Positions 1-10,049 of a stretch of DNA of 64,000 nucleotides are shown in pieces. Position 1 is the first letter of the stretch; the number at the start of each line of letters is the position of its first letter. The notes under the pieces were generated by a model. That model worked only from the letters and a program-made list of their open reading frames with translations. It was not told where the DNA came from and did no database searches. This DNA comes from Chrysaora quinquecirrha (Eukaryota; Cnidaria; Scyphozoa; Semaeostomeae; Pelagiidae): positions 1-64,000 of the forward strand of contig JACTAT010000109.1 of NCBI GenBank assembly GCA_014526335.1, given 5' to 3'. Both the position numbers and the translations under genes were made by a program.

Positions 1-1
1 A

Positions 2-895
2 AAACAAAGAGTTTGTTACGAAAAGATTTGGTACCCCAGAATGGACCAAGCTGTACGTGAGCTTTTGGAAAAATGCATTGCGTGTCAAGCTGTTGGTAGA
101 GGTAATCAACCAGAACCAATGCAAACAACACCTACCTCTGATATTCCATGGAACAGTGTTGCAATAGATTTCTATGGTCCAATACCAGGAACTGGACAAT
201 ATCTATTAGTTGTTATTGATACATATTCCAAGTTCCCAGAAATAGAAATAGCAAAGTCAACACAAGCAAAAGCTGTTATTCCAAAACTGGATCGCATATT
301 TTCAACACATGGAATTCCTGAACAGTTAAAGTCAGACAATGGCCCTCCTTTCAACGGAGAAGATTTCAAACGTTATACGCAAGCATTGGGAATCAAATGG
401 ATTACAAGTACACCATTATGGCCTCAAGCAAATTCCAATGCAGAAAGCATAATGAAGCCTATTGGAAAAGTACTTAAAACAGCAAGGATAGAGGGAAAGA
501 ACTGGAAACAAGAGTTGCAACGTTTACTTAATTATCGATCAACACCGCATGTGACAACAAAGATATCGCCGAGTGAATTATTGTTTAATCGAAAGATAAG
601 AGGACAACTACCTGAGATTCCATCAAAGAAAGTCATCAACAAACATACAGAAGCTAAAGAAAATATTATAGAGAGTAAAGAACGGAATAAAGAATACTAT
701 GATCAAAAACACAACACCAAAGAATCTAATATTACAAAAGGAGATACAGTTATATGCATGCAAAGGAAGCAAGATAAACTAACGCCGAAATTTAATCCAG
801 AAACTTATGTTGTTGTGAAAAGAGCTGGAACGAAAGTTGTAGCAAAGAATGATCACAGAGTAATTACAAGAAATGTATCTCATTTTAAAAGGTAA
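2..895 (+). CDS. Ty3/Gypsy-type integrase, 3' part of pol (5' truncated by window edge)
   Basis: The reading frame is open from the window edge, so the ATG at 41 is internal and not a true start. Upstream codons give a K-I-W-Y-P-R stretch typical of the integrase zinc-binding region, and the second half of the HHCC finger is visible as CIAC (about residues 13-16 from the ATG). The DDE core follows: a first Asp in AIDFYGP, a second in KSDNGPPF, and the Glu in NSNAES. The C-terminal part is basic and resembles the linker and chromatin-targeting tail of Gypsy integrases. It would insert element cDNA into nuclear DNA. The frame stops at 893-895, but the expected polyprotein tail continues in another frame. 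Protease, reverse transcriptase and RNase H would lie outside the window. Confidence 0.88.
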   Translation, partial: KQRVCYEKIWYPRMDQAVRELLEKCIACQAVGRGNQPEPMQTTPTSDIPWNSVAIDFYGPIPGTGQYLLVVIDTYSKFPEIEIAKSTQAKAVIPKLDRIFSTHGIPEQLKSDNGPPFNGEDFKRYTQALGIKWITSTPLWPQANSNAESIMKPIGKVLKTARIEGKNWKQELQRLLNYRSTPHVTTKISPSELLFNRKIRGQLPEIPSKKVINKHTEAKENIIESKERNKEYYDQKHNTKESNITKGDTVICMQRKQDKLTPKFNPETYVVVKRAGTKVVAKNDHRVITRNVSHFKR

Positions 896-1065
896 GACCA
901 GCTGAAGATGCAGAAGATATGAGCCTGTCAGAAGACGAAGATGAAAATCAGAATAAACAGAAAGAACCAATGAATGAGCAATTCGTAAATATTCCTCGCA
1001 GATCACAAAGATCACGAATTCCAGTTTTGCGATATGGTAACCCAATACCATCCAGCCTATCCTGA
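896..1065 (+). pseudogene. Frameshifted C-terminal tail of the Gypsy-type polyprotein
   Basis: After the stop at 895 another frame is open to the TGA at 1063-1065. It encodes an acidic stretch followed by a basic RRSQR motif and an RYG motif, the usual end of many Gypsy-type polyproteins. A single-base indel near 880-897, in a run of T, A and G tracts, would explain the break. It may be decay of an old copy or a consensus error. Confidence 0.6.
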
Positions 1066-1137
1066 AGAAAAGAGCTGCAGAGAGGACTGTAAACTTGGAC
1101 GTGTCGTAACATTTATTTCAGATTTATTTTAGAACTA

Positions 1138-1350
1138 AAAAAAAAAAGAGGAGCAATGTAGTGATAATTAGTATAATTTATGCACATAAATTATAAGTAC
1201 TTCATGTTAAGAATGCGATAACTTGAATACACGTGCTTCCCGAACAAGACGTATTTTCTGATGTGTCCTAACTACTATATGGATGTACCTATTTCATATC
1301 GCACGCGTTGTGTGATGACCCTTAGGGAAAATTTGAATGTGTGGCTCATG
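1138..1350 (+). mobile_element. Polypurine tract and start of a putative 3' LTR
   Basis: A purine run (A-rich, then GAGGAGCAA) at about 1136-1156 lies 70 bases after the polyprotein tail. It is directly followed by TGTAGTGATAATTAG from 1157. A polypurine tract followed by TG is the normal start of a 3' LTR. I see no clear CA end or target duplication. The LTR right boundary is undefined, and the tandem repeat begins near 1352. The 5' LTR is not in the window for comparison. Confidence 0.5.
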
Positions 1351-1351
1351 A

Positions 1352-2401
1352 GTATGATTGTTTGAAGCTTCACGCACTTGTTCCCAGTTTCTTTGGAATG
1401 GTTTCTTTACCTTATTAAACAGCCCCATTTCGCAAAGTTTGATGCCCGAATTTCATTTTACAACAAAACTACTGTTAACAGCTTATATTGTTATCAAATG
1501 GCCCCAGGCTAAAAATAGCACAGTGAACGGGTATTTTTCAATTTCGGTCCATATTCACTTTTGATCGGCGTGTCGAAACCCTCTTTTCGCCAAGTTTGGT
1601 GCCTGTAATACAGTTTATAACAAAACTACTGTTATGGCGTACGTGGCGGTCTGATACCAATTACCAAATTCTAAAAATAGCACGAAGGGGCATTTTTCAG
1701 TCGTTTTCCATATCCTTTCTATTTCAGCGTGTCAAACTACCCCTTTTCACCAAGTTTCATGTTCTTATCTTGATATACAGCAAAGGTATTCCAACTTTCC
1801 ATTTAGAGGCCTGGGAGCTAGTACCCAAGTCTAAAAATAGAACAAGGGGGCAGTTTTCAGCATGGGTCTACATCCTATCTTTTTCAGCGCATCAAACTGT
1901 CTTTTTCTACCAAGTTTCATGTTCTTTTCTTGATATACAGCAAAGGTATTCCAACTTTCCTTTTAGAGGCCTGGGAGCTAGAACCCAAGTCTAAAAATAG
2001 AACAAGGGGGCATTTTTCAGCGTGGGTCTACATCCTATCTTTTTCAGCGTATCAAACTGTCTATTTCTACCAAGTTTCATGTTCTTATCTTGATATACAG
2101 CAAAGGTATTCCAACTTTCCTTTTAGAGGCCTGGGAGCTAGTACCCCAGTCTAAAAATAGAACAAGGGGGTATTTTTCAGCGTGGGTCTACATCCTATCT
2201 TTTTTAGCATATCAAACTGTCTATTTCTACCAAGTTTCATGTTCTTATCTTGATATACAGCAAAGGTATTCCAACTTTCCTTTAAGAGGCCTGGGAGCTA
2301 GTACCCCAGTCTAAAAATAGAACAAAGGGGCATTTTTCAGCGTGGGTCTACATCCTATCTTTTTCAGCGCACCAAACTGCCTATTTCTACCAAGTTTCAT
2401 G
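1352..2401 (+). repeat. 160-bp tandem repeat, about 6.5 units
   Basis: The anchor CTAAAAATAG recurs at 1509, 1671, 1831, 1991, 2151 and 2311, spaced 162, 160, 160, 160 and 160 bases. Units from 1831 onward are nearly identical. Units to the left are increasingly diverged, down to shared words such as AACAAAACTACTGTTA. The open frames crossing it are by-products: 160 is not a multiple of 3, so the frame changes every unit. The array stops 122 bases before the start codon of the large GTPase gene. Confidence 0.92.
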
Positions 2402-2523
2402 CTGGTATCACATTTTGCAAGATTCTAGTGTTAAGCTCCCCCACTAATGATAATGCTGATTTCCCTAAGAATTTTATTTTCTCTCTCTTATAAGGTCTGA
2501 TAACGTCATCCACCATTTTCAAA
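2402..2523 (+). promoter_or_regulatory. Leader between the tandem repeat and the large GTPase gene
   Basis: This is unique sequence with a pyrimidine-rich stretch (TTTTATTTTCTCTCTCTTAT) shortly before the start codon. It could be 5' UTR or the end of a 5'-UTR intron, but no good AG acceptor follows directly. The start codon context is TTCAAAATGG, with A at -3 and G at +4. No TATA box is convincing. Confidence 0.3.
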
Positions 2524-5500
2524 ATGGGAGACGAAACTGACAAAGAAGAACATGATAACACTACGTCTGAAGAAGATAATACATCTGATGAAGATGAAGA
2601 TTCAACTGAAGAAAATGAAGAAAATCCTGCCAAATGTAAGAAGAAGAATAAATCAAAGGAGGAGAAAAAGATGGAAGAATACAAAAGGAGACTCAAAAAA
2701 GCTAAAAAGCTGATACGAGAGGCCATAAGAATGAGAGAAGCTGCTGAAAGTGATAATGAAAAGTCACTACGCGCTAAAATGGATGAAATTAAAGATCAGC
2801 TCGAGTTACCAGGGGACTGGAAAGACGAACAAACAGTAGATGTTGATAAATTGATTAAAGACATTGAAAATGAAGTAAATCTTGCATCAAATGGACTTGA
2901 GCTCAAACCTTTTGATAAGTTAGAAGATCTCGTTGCAGCAGTTAGTGGCGGAATGGTAAGATATGGTCTTCTTTACCCCACACATAACTGGAAAGATCCT
3001 GATATGAAAAGAGGTCAGTTTCCTGTTTTACAATATCCAAAAATTGTTGAAAATCTGCAACCGCAGTTAGCTTCCAAAACTGAATTCTACAAATCAACGG
3101 CAACCAGCGCCTCATCTAAATTTGTACAAAAAGTAGAATCATCTGGACTAAGTGTCGCTACAAGTGTTTCAGCCAATTACCTGTTTGTGTCTGGAAGTGC
3201 CACTGTAAGTAACTCCAACGAGAACAGTGAAGAATCTAAAAAGACCAAGAAAACATCAAGCACCGAAGCCACTGTCATCAAGTATAAAGGATATCCGATA
3301 AAGGCATTTAGAGTACCAAAGAGTGAAATGAAGCTCACAACTGAAGCTGATTGTGATATAAAGAAAGTATCAAATATTTATGATGCTAAAAGGGTCTTGG
3401 ATAAATATGGCAGTCATATTCCAGCCGGTGTTCATCATTTAGGTGGAATATTTTGTGATGTGATTGACATAAAATCGGAAGAAGAAGAACATGAAGAATC
3501 TCTAACAACAGCAGCATCAAATCAGTTTAGCAGCGAAGTGTCTGTTGGTGGGCAAGGTTTATCATTTGGTTGCGCAGTATCTGGATCTGTGAAAATTTCC
3601 AGGTCAAAGGGACAGACAGATGCACAGCATAAGAAGGAAACGAATGCAACATATACAAGAAACATCAAATGCTTTGGTCCTGATTCAACAAACATAGAGA
3701 TGTTTAGTAAAATTGTTGAGGCTAATAATGCCACATGGCGTATCATTGACAGAGGTGATTTGGCAACTAAAGTTTCACTTTGGGATTTAATAAAAGATTT
3801 GGGTGACGAATATATAAATCCAGCTTACTTGATCGAAGAGGCATGGAAAAACTACCACAACATCCCAGACGAAACTGTGAAATTGATTGAGGACATAAGA
3901 TCGTTTGTTGCTGTCAAGTTGACGCTTGATTGGAATTCAGACAGTATCACAATCATGAATGAAGTTATGTTGGAAATAGAAAAAGTACAACAACAGATAG
4001 GAGATCATTGCAGTATGACTGCTGAAGTGTTGAGAATACAAGAGTTCAGTGAATTTTTGAAAGCAGTTATTAAAAGTAATCAACCTGCTAAAGCAATGAT
4101 ACGCCAAATGCTGAAACCTGAAGTTTATGCCAAAATAAAGGGAACTGTTACACTGGATAAAGAAATTGAAGACTTTGTTGTGAATAAAGCAATGTTACGC
4201 AGTATTTCAGAAAGCGAGGTGGTTGAAAGTGTTCTTCTTCATGATATACCAGCAGTATTAAATTCACTGTTTGTTGAGTTGAATGAATACAATATAGACA
4301 GTGAAACATGTAAATCAAAAATTGCCTCCATTCTCACTAATGCTAAAGTAGAAGAAACGGAAAAGGAGTTGTATGGGGCTGTCATCCAGAAAGCAAAGGA
4401 GTTTGGTTATCAACCTGACAGACTTTCTTTTACGGACAGTTTTGATGCTGGGAATCTAAAGGACCTAGCTGAATGCTTGGACAAACTGCTAAATGCGAAA
4501 TTTGCCCGAGGAAATAACGTTCGATTTGAATTCAAAACAAAAGAAAGAGATCTTGGATGGAAGAAAGGGGTCCCTCATAGGATTGAAGTGACAGGAAAAG
4601 TAGAAAGGGTGGAAGGAAATCATGCGTATGTAGAATGGCAAAAGTTGGACAATTTAAGTTTGTCAGGCGCAGGTTCTACCTTTAGCTTGGTCAAGGGCAG
4701 TAGCTCACGTGATATCGTCTCTAAATGGCTTGGCATTGAAAAAGATCCTGAGATGGAAACTGGGTTGAAATACAAGATGCCTTTTTGGGAATTAAAACAT
4801 GATTTCTCAACTGCTGAAGATCAGCAGCAATCGAGAAACGGCTATACTGCCTTGGAATGGAAGGACAAGGACAAGAAAATGAACGAGACAGAGATGAGCT
4901 TTCCAGATCTGTTTATCGATCATCCTCTTGGAAATGAAATGACAGCTCAAAGGATCTTGGACGCTTTAAAACATCGCACAGACGTGTTCAGTAAATGGGC
5001 CGGAAACCAAGAGAACTCAGATTGCAACGCTGACGATTGGGGTGACAATGACGGTGATGACGACTGGGGAGAAATCGATGTTCAGGCTGAACCCTTCCGT
5101 GATTTGATTCAGCTTCTTGGTAAATGCAATCTTTCTGGAAAACAGGAGATTTTTCAAAAGCTTTGTGATCAACGATACAGCGTTCCATTGATTTATCGCA
5201 ACACAGATACGGATGAATTGATGTACTTAGTAAATTCATTACGATTTGTAGATGCAAAGTTGAGAAATAAAAATGTGGGATTGATGGAAGACAAAACATT
5301 ACCACGAGTTGTGTTTATTTCTGAAAGAAGTGAAAATCTTTCACAAAGCTTGCATATGACAAAGGAAATATTTAAATGCAACATGGGAAGTCAAGATTGC
5401 AATGTAGGATTGATGGCAGAGTTTAGTGTTGGATTTCTGAGCAGTGGTGAAAAGGCTTCATCAAAAGAAAGTGACCCTTGGCTTGTACTACACATCAAGG

Positions 5501-8500
5501 GAGATTATTCACCTTTGAAGGATTTTATTGACAAATTTGCAGATTTCATTGTTTTTGAAGTTGACGTTGGTCGTGATATTGCTGACAAGAATTTAGATAA
5601 ATTGTTGATGGGACGGCAGCCCGTTCTAAAATGGAAAATAACGAATGACAAGTTGAAAGCAAACGCTAAAAAATTGACCATTTCTGGTTCATTTCATGAT
5701 GTTGCTTCAAAAATGGCGGAGGCTATTGCAAAGATAGCAAAGAAGGAAAACTTAGAAGGAAACTCTCGACAAACTCTATCAGATATCAATGCTGAAAATA
5801 TAAATCGCATTGATGACATCGTTGGCATTGATTCTATTGCAGCCTCTGTCAAGAAGATCGATTTCTCAACTGCAAGAGATCTCCTCAATATGCAGAAAAG
5901 TTTTGCAGAAGAATGCAAATACAAACTTGATATGCAGCGAATTCGAGGTGATTCATCGAAGATGACGAGCTATCAAATGAAAGTTGAAAAAGAAATTGAA
6001 AAACGAAGAAATAGAGCATCACGTCAAATTAATTTGCCTATTTTAGCTGACTTTTTAGCCGTGCTTCAAATAGAAGACAGAGATTTGAGAATTGTTGCTT
6101 TGAACGAGTTTGAAAAGAATTTAAATGAAGAGTGTGGCAAAGTCTTGATTGATGAAAAGAGAAGAGTTAACGATGCTTGGAACCATTACATATCACTAAA
6201 AGATCAACCTGAGGGTGAGAATGCGCTAAAGAAGTATTACGATGCTAAGCTGGCATATGCAAACAAGAGCATTGGATTTGAGCATTTATGGAGAGAGCTG
6301 AGCCACATTTATGTAGCTCGACCTTTGAAGAACAAGGACCTTCCAGATTTAGCTGCACAACATTTGACTGATGGATTTGTTTTTGAAATTCTTGATGGTG
6401 ACGCTGGCATTGTGAATGGGGAATGGATGAAAGCTGTCCTTCATAGCCTAAATAGGAAGCTGCAGAAAAGGCTGGGACGCGATCCTAATGTCTGTGTTTT
6501 AAGTATTATGGGAACTCAAAGCACAGGAAAATCAACCCTCTTGAATACAATGTTCGGCTGTCGGCTGAAAGTTTCTGCTGGTCAGTGCACAAGGGGGATA
6601 AATTTGCAGCTTGTCAAAACAGAAAAGCGGACTGGAGAGTTTGATTACATTCTCGTTATGGACACTGAAGGAATTCGCTCTCCAGAATTTTTTGGAACAG
6701 ATGGTGCTATTTGGAGAGATAACAGACTGGCAACATTTTCAATTTTGCCAGCTGACGCGACTATCATAACTACAGTTAATGAAGAAGATGCTGCAATAAA
6801 AGAAGTATTGCCCATAGTTATGCTGGCATTTAAGGGTTCAAATATTGCCGAAGAGATTAGTGGTCGTTTACGCTCGATGATGTTCTTCGTATACAGCAGA
6901 GTTGATACATCTAAACAGGCCTTGGACAAATTTGACAACAACCGTCGTAAACTACAGCTGGAATTACAGGAAGCAGTCATGAAAATTGAAAAATTCCAAA
7001 TAGCAGGAGAAACAGCTGTGGACATTCAAGATGAAAACACACAACATAAAAAGCCAGCTGATACAAGCGTGAATAAATTCCTGCGAAATTTTCGACTTGA
7101 TGATGACGAAGAAAAAAGTGATGTCAAATATCTTGGTTTGCTCAACAAAGGAGAAAAACCTCCAGATGATACACCAAACTTTGATTTTGGCGAGAAAGTA
7201 GCGAAGCTAAGGGAGTATATGTTCGAAAGGCTGGCACAGAATAATTTCCAAGGCCAAACATTGAATAATTGGAGTGGATACCTCGATCTAGTTTGTCAAT
7301 GCATTGATGCAACTGACTTTGAGCTGAACTTCAAGACAGCTGTAGAGTTTCAAGCATTCAATCAACTGAAGTCAAGCATTGACAATTCAAGACAGAAAGT
7401 ATCGAAAAGATATTCAACAGAATACAGGACATGTGAAGATGAAATTTTCAATGTGCAAGCGGGTGGAAAACTTGATCTTGATGCTCTCAAGCAAAGATTG
7501 CGCACTGCAGCTCAAGAAACCATATTACAAGAAGAAAAGAATGTAAGAGAGCTTTTGAATAAAGATGTCAACAAAAGATTCAAGACCGATGAAATGAGCA
7601 ACTGGATTTCATTTATCAAAGATATCAAGAAAACATTCGAGAATCTTCTCAGGGACTGCTATGATGCCAAATTTGTTTATGGAGATATTGTTTCAAGATA
7701 TGAGCAGAAAATTTTGGAAGATCTGAGAAAGAAATATGGAGACAATCCAAATGCCCTTAAAGATCTCTCTGAAAGGGAGAAGGTATTTAAAGGCGTATTT
7801 CAAAAACAACTTCAAAAGGCCAAGAGAGATCATCCACCCACTGGTATTTACGAAAATATCAACAAAGAATATGCGTCTTTGAAACACATCAACATCGACT
7901 TGACGATTGGGGAATATCTTGGCAAGAAATGGGATTCATTTACTGGCGCAGTTAAAAGATTCTTTGGCAGTGAAGATGAAGCCAAAAAATTTGACATCAT
8001 TTTTCAAGAAATTGTTGCCAAAGCTGAAGCAAAGCTCGACTCTGTGACGAATTATGATGCAAGTGTCGTTCAAGAGGTCATTGCATACACTGAAAGGATC
8101 ATATGTGATAAGAAAATCGACAACAAAAAGAAACAGTCACTGTTGCACGCTGAAATGAAACACTACCTACAAGCAAGGTTTACAAGTATACAGAACAAAT
8201 GGGATGAAGAGCACAACATTGCAAGAAAGCTTGAGAATGAAGAATTTACTCTCAGGCAAAAGTTTGACAGCATATGTGAAGGATTCATTGGAAGACGTGC
8301 AGTTGCAGCTGACATTATCAGAGGAATAAAAGCAGCTATCAAAAATGGTTTTACGGAATATTTAGCAGAAGATACAAATGGAAAGGTTGAGACTAAACCT
8401 TGGATTAGTAAATCCGAAGTGATGCAGGCGCATATTGATCTGAGTCTACTTTCTCTAAGCAAACAAGGAAAGACAAGTGAGTTGTTGAATGCAATATCGA

Positions 8501-9321
8501 GTGGCTCTTCCTACTATGAGAAGATTCTCTCTAAGCTTATTCTAGCAGAAGTGGACTCAGAAAGTTGCTGGGAGATATTAAAGCAGAAACTATACGAGGG
8601 TATCCCTCAAGCTGCAGCAGTTGCTTCAACATTGGAAATAGGACGTCATACAAAGTTCATATCAGAGATAAACAGCAGACTTAAATCCTCATTGAAGAAA
8701 CACTTGCCTAGCACGACATGGACCGATTTGCTTGAGCTTAAAGATACGCTGACTAAGGATGATTTCATTGAAATTGGTGAACTGGTAAAGAAAGAGTTTG
8801 AGACAACTCTTTCAAAGCCTCATGTTGATGATAGTAGACTTGCTCAGAATATAAAAGACCAATTAAAGCTGGAAGGTCTCCCGGATTCTCAGCCACGATG
8901 TTCAGTTTCATGTCCAAGATGTCGTATGACGTGTCGAAAACCAGCTTCCCACGTGAAAGAAGAAGGCAAAACTGAAGCCAAACATGACTGCAAACATCAA
9001 CCAGAAGGTCTTGCTGGTATTTATTGGTCAAGTGGTAGCAAGTCTCAAGAACTGGCTGATGAGTCATGTGACGAAGCAGTGAAACTTGGCCACAACATGC
9101 TTATTGATGGAAAGTCAACACCCTACTCCAAATTCGAGGAAGTTTACGATAGCTGGCAACTTCCAAATTGCACAAACGTGGCAAAAGTGAGAAAATATCT
9201 ATTTCGCAAACATCAGAAAGAATTGGCTAAATATCATGGCAAGAAAGAATGCTCACAGATAACTGGACAATATGATCTTGCGACTTTGGAGAACGAACTC
9301 AAGCAGATGATCAATGAATAA
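2524..9321 (+). CDS. Very large GTPase (VLIG/GVIN type) with MACPF-like N-terminal region
   Basis: A single uninterrupted 2,265-codon frame. Residues 3-35 are very acidic and 38-75 are a lysine-rich likely coiled coil. Residues about 140-400 resemble a MACPF module: the signature region reads YGSH (295-298), followed by LGG (306-308), with Ser/Thr/Gly-rich blocks on either side. A second acidic stretch lies near 833-850 (DDWGDNDGDDDWGEID). The GTPase domain has P-loop GTQSTGKS (1330-1337), switch Thr in QCTRG (T1356), G3 DTEG (1380-1383) and a G4-like RVD (1459-1461), the pattern of dynamin-superfamily GB1/VLIG proteins. A long helical region follows, then a Cys/His cluster (C2126, C2130, C2133, C2137, H2143, H2154, C2156, H2158) and a conserved-looking C-terminus. 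Length and a giant single coding exon fit interferon-induced very large GTPases (about 2,400 residues). The start has a good Kozak context. Vertebrate relatives are induced in immune responses; the role here is inferred only. MACPF membrane activity cannot be judged from sequence alone. Confidence 0.88.
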   Translation: MGDETDKEEHDNTTSEEDNTSDEDEDSTEENEENPAKCKKKNKSKEEKKMEEYKRRLKKAKKLIREAIRMREAAESDNEKSLRAKMDEIKDQLELPGDWKDEQTVDVDKLIKDIENEVNLASNGLELKPFDKLEDLVAAVSGGMVRYGLLYPTHNWKDPDMKRGQFPVLQYPKIVENLQPQLASKTEFYKSTATSASSKFVQKVESSGLSVATSVSANYLFVSGSATVSNSNENSEESKKTKKTSSTEATVIKYKGYPIKAFRVPKSEMKLTTEADCDIKKVSNIYDAKRVLDKYGSHIPAGVHHLGGIFCDVIDIKSEEEEHEESLTTAASNQFSSEVSVGGQGLSFGCAVSGSVKISRSKGQTDAQHKKETNATYTRNIKCFGPDSTNIEMFSKIVEANNATWRIIDRGDLATKVSLWDLIKDLGDEYINPAYLIEEAWKNYHNIPDETVKLIEDIRSFVAVKLTLDWNSDSITIMNEVMLEIEKVQQQIGDHCSMTAEVLRIQEFSEFLKAVIKSNQPAKAMIRQMLKPEVYAKIKGTVTLDKEIEDFVVNKAMLRSISESEVVESVLLHDIPAVLNSLFVELNEYNIDSETCKSKIASILTNAKVEETEKELYGAVIQKAKEFGYQPDRLSFTDSFDAGNLKDLAECLDKLLNAKFARGNNVRFEFKTKERDLGWKKGVPHRIEVTGKVERVEGNHAYVEWQKLDNLSLSGAGSTFSLVKGSSSRDIVSKWLGIEKDPEMETGLKYKMPFWELKHDFSTAEDQQQSRNGYTALEWKDKDKKMNETEMSFPDLFIDHPLGNEMTAQRILDALKHRTDVFSKWAGNQENSDCNADDWGDNDGDDDWGEIDVQAEPFRDLIQLLGKCNLSGKQEIFQKLCDQRYSVPLIYRNTDTDELMYLVNSLRFVDAKLRNKNVGLMEDKTLPRVVFISERSENLSQSLHMTKEIFKCNMGSQDCNVGLMAEFSVGFLSSGEKASSKESDPWLVLHIKGDYSPLKDFIDKFADFIVFEVDVGRDIADKNLDKLLMGRQPVLKWKITNDKLKANAKKLTISGSFHDVASKMAEAIAKIAKKENLEGNSRQTLSDINAENINRIDDIVGIDSIAASVKKIDFSTARDLLNMQKSFAEECKYKLDMQRIRGDSSKMTSYQMKVEKEIEKRRNRASRQINLPILADFLAVLQIEDRDLRIVALNEFEKNLNEECGKVLIDEKRRVNDAWNHYISLKDQPEGENALKKYYDAKLAYANKSIGFEHLWRELSHIYVARPLKNKDLPDLAAQHLTDGFVFEILDGDAGIVNGEWMKAVLHSLNRKLQKRLGRDPNVCVLSIMGTQSTGKSTLLNTMFGCRLKVSAGQCTRGINLQLVKTEKRTGEFDYILVMDTEGIRSPEFFGTDGAIWRDNRLATFSILPADATIITTVNEEDAAIKEVLPIVMLAFKGSNIAEEISGRLRSMMFFVYSRVDTSKQALDKFDNNRRKLQLELQEAVMKIEKFQIAGETAVDIQDENTQHKKPADTSVNKFLRNFRLDDDEEKSDVKYLGLLNKGEKPPDDTPNFDFGEKVAKLREYMFERLAQNNFQGQTLNNWSGYLDLVCQCIDATDFELNFKTAVEFQAFNQLKSSIDNSRQKVSKRYSTEYRTCEDEIFNVQAGGKLDLDALKQRLRTAAQETILQEEKNVRELLNKDVNKRFKTDEMSNWISFIKDIKKTFENLLRDCYDAKFVYGDIVSRYEQKILEDLRKKYGDNPNALKDLSEREKVFKGVFQKQLQKAKRDHPPTGIYENINKEYASLKHINIDLTIGEYLGKKWDSFTGAVKRFFGSEDEAKKFDIIFQEIVAKAEAKLDSVTNYDASVVQEVIAYTERIICDKKIDNKKKQSLLHAEMKHYLQARFTSIQNKWDEEHNIARKLENEEFTLRQKFDSICEGFIGRRAVAADIIRGIKAAIKNGFTEYLAEDTNGKVETKPWISKSEVMQAHIDLSLLSLSKQGKTSELLNAISSGSSYYEKILSKLILAEVDSESCWEILKQKLYEGIPQAAAVASTLEIGRHTKFISEINSRLKSSLKKHLPSTTWTDLLELKDTLTKDDFIEIGELVKKEFETTLSKPHVDDSRLAQNIKDQLKLEGLPDSQPRCSVSCPRCRMTCRKPASHVKEEGKTEAKHDCKHQPEGLAGIYWSSGSKSQELADESCDEAVKLGHNMLIDGKSTPYSKFEEVYDSWQLPNCTNVAKVRKYLFRKHQKELAKYHGKKECSQITGQYDLATLENELKQMINE

Positions 9322-10049
9322 GAAAACTTGACATATGAAGGTAAACTCTCTTGAACAATTTCTTCTTGGATTCATGTTGTCCATCTATAAATACAAATTA
9401 AGTAGACGCCCGGTCTCTAATAAACGCCCGTCTCTATAGAGTTTTCCTCAATTAAGCAATTTAAAGGAAAGTAAAGAAAAGGTTGGATCTTTAAGGCTTT
9501 CTTCTCTATTTGAAATAAGTAGAATTATGAAGTATTTGAATGAATCTATGCATCTATGACGAAAATATACGGTAGATATGTCAAAAAAGAAATATACGAA
9601 TTTCTTAGTTTTTTTTATAAACGCCCGGCCTCTATTAAACGCCCGCCTCCAATAAACGTTCCCTAAAATATAGAAAACTAAATAAACGCCTGGGCATATT
9701 TGAGCATTTACGGTACTTTTGTTCAGATAGCTACTATTTAATGCTTGTTAAATCTGACATCGAAATTAAATTCTGAAAAAATTTTGTCCGCATCAGCCAC
9801 AGTGATAAAGGCCGAAAATCAGGAATAGCTGGATATTTCCAAAATTAAATGACATAGAGTAAAGACCCGAATAATAACAAGTGAATTAAGAACACTCAAG
9901 CTGAAATTTGGTTAAAAGTATCATAGACATAAGAACACATTCAGCCCTGAAAAATGAAAATTGTTCTTATGTGAACAGTTGAATGGCACGAGTTCCTTGA
10001 TTAGATAGCATCATTGTTTTCGGGGGCTTTGCTAAATAAAATAACTATG
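9322..10049. other. Intergenic; repeated AAACGCCCG / TCTCTA motifs
   Basis: No gene is supported here. Motifs of the form TCTCTAATAAACGCCCG and close variants occur near 9403-9440 and 9617-9690. A reverse-oriented version (GGGCGTTTAGTAGATAGAGG) lies near 15858-15880. These look like remnants of an inverted-repeat element family. AATAAA words near 9418 and 9651 could serve the upstream gene as polyadenylation signals, but they are part of the repeated motif. Confidence 0.4.

Noticed and set aside
1596..2314. Frames of 74-132 codons with repeated FLLEAWELVPKSKNRTRG-like peptide
   Set aside because: They come from the 160-bp tandem repeat, whose length is not a multiple of 3, so the reading frame is lost each unit.
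3522..9067. Minus-strand frames of 60-126 codons inside the large GTPase gene
   Set aside because: Shadows of the long plus-strand coding frame, with no domains of their own.
1596..9321. Upstream coding exons of the GTPase inside the tandem repeat
   Set aside because: No donor site and no protein similarity. The ATG at 2524 has a good context and precedes the whole conserved protein.
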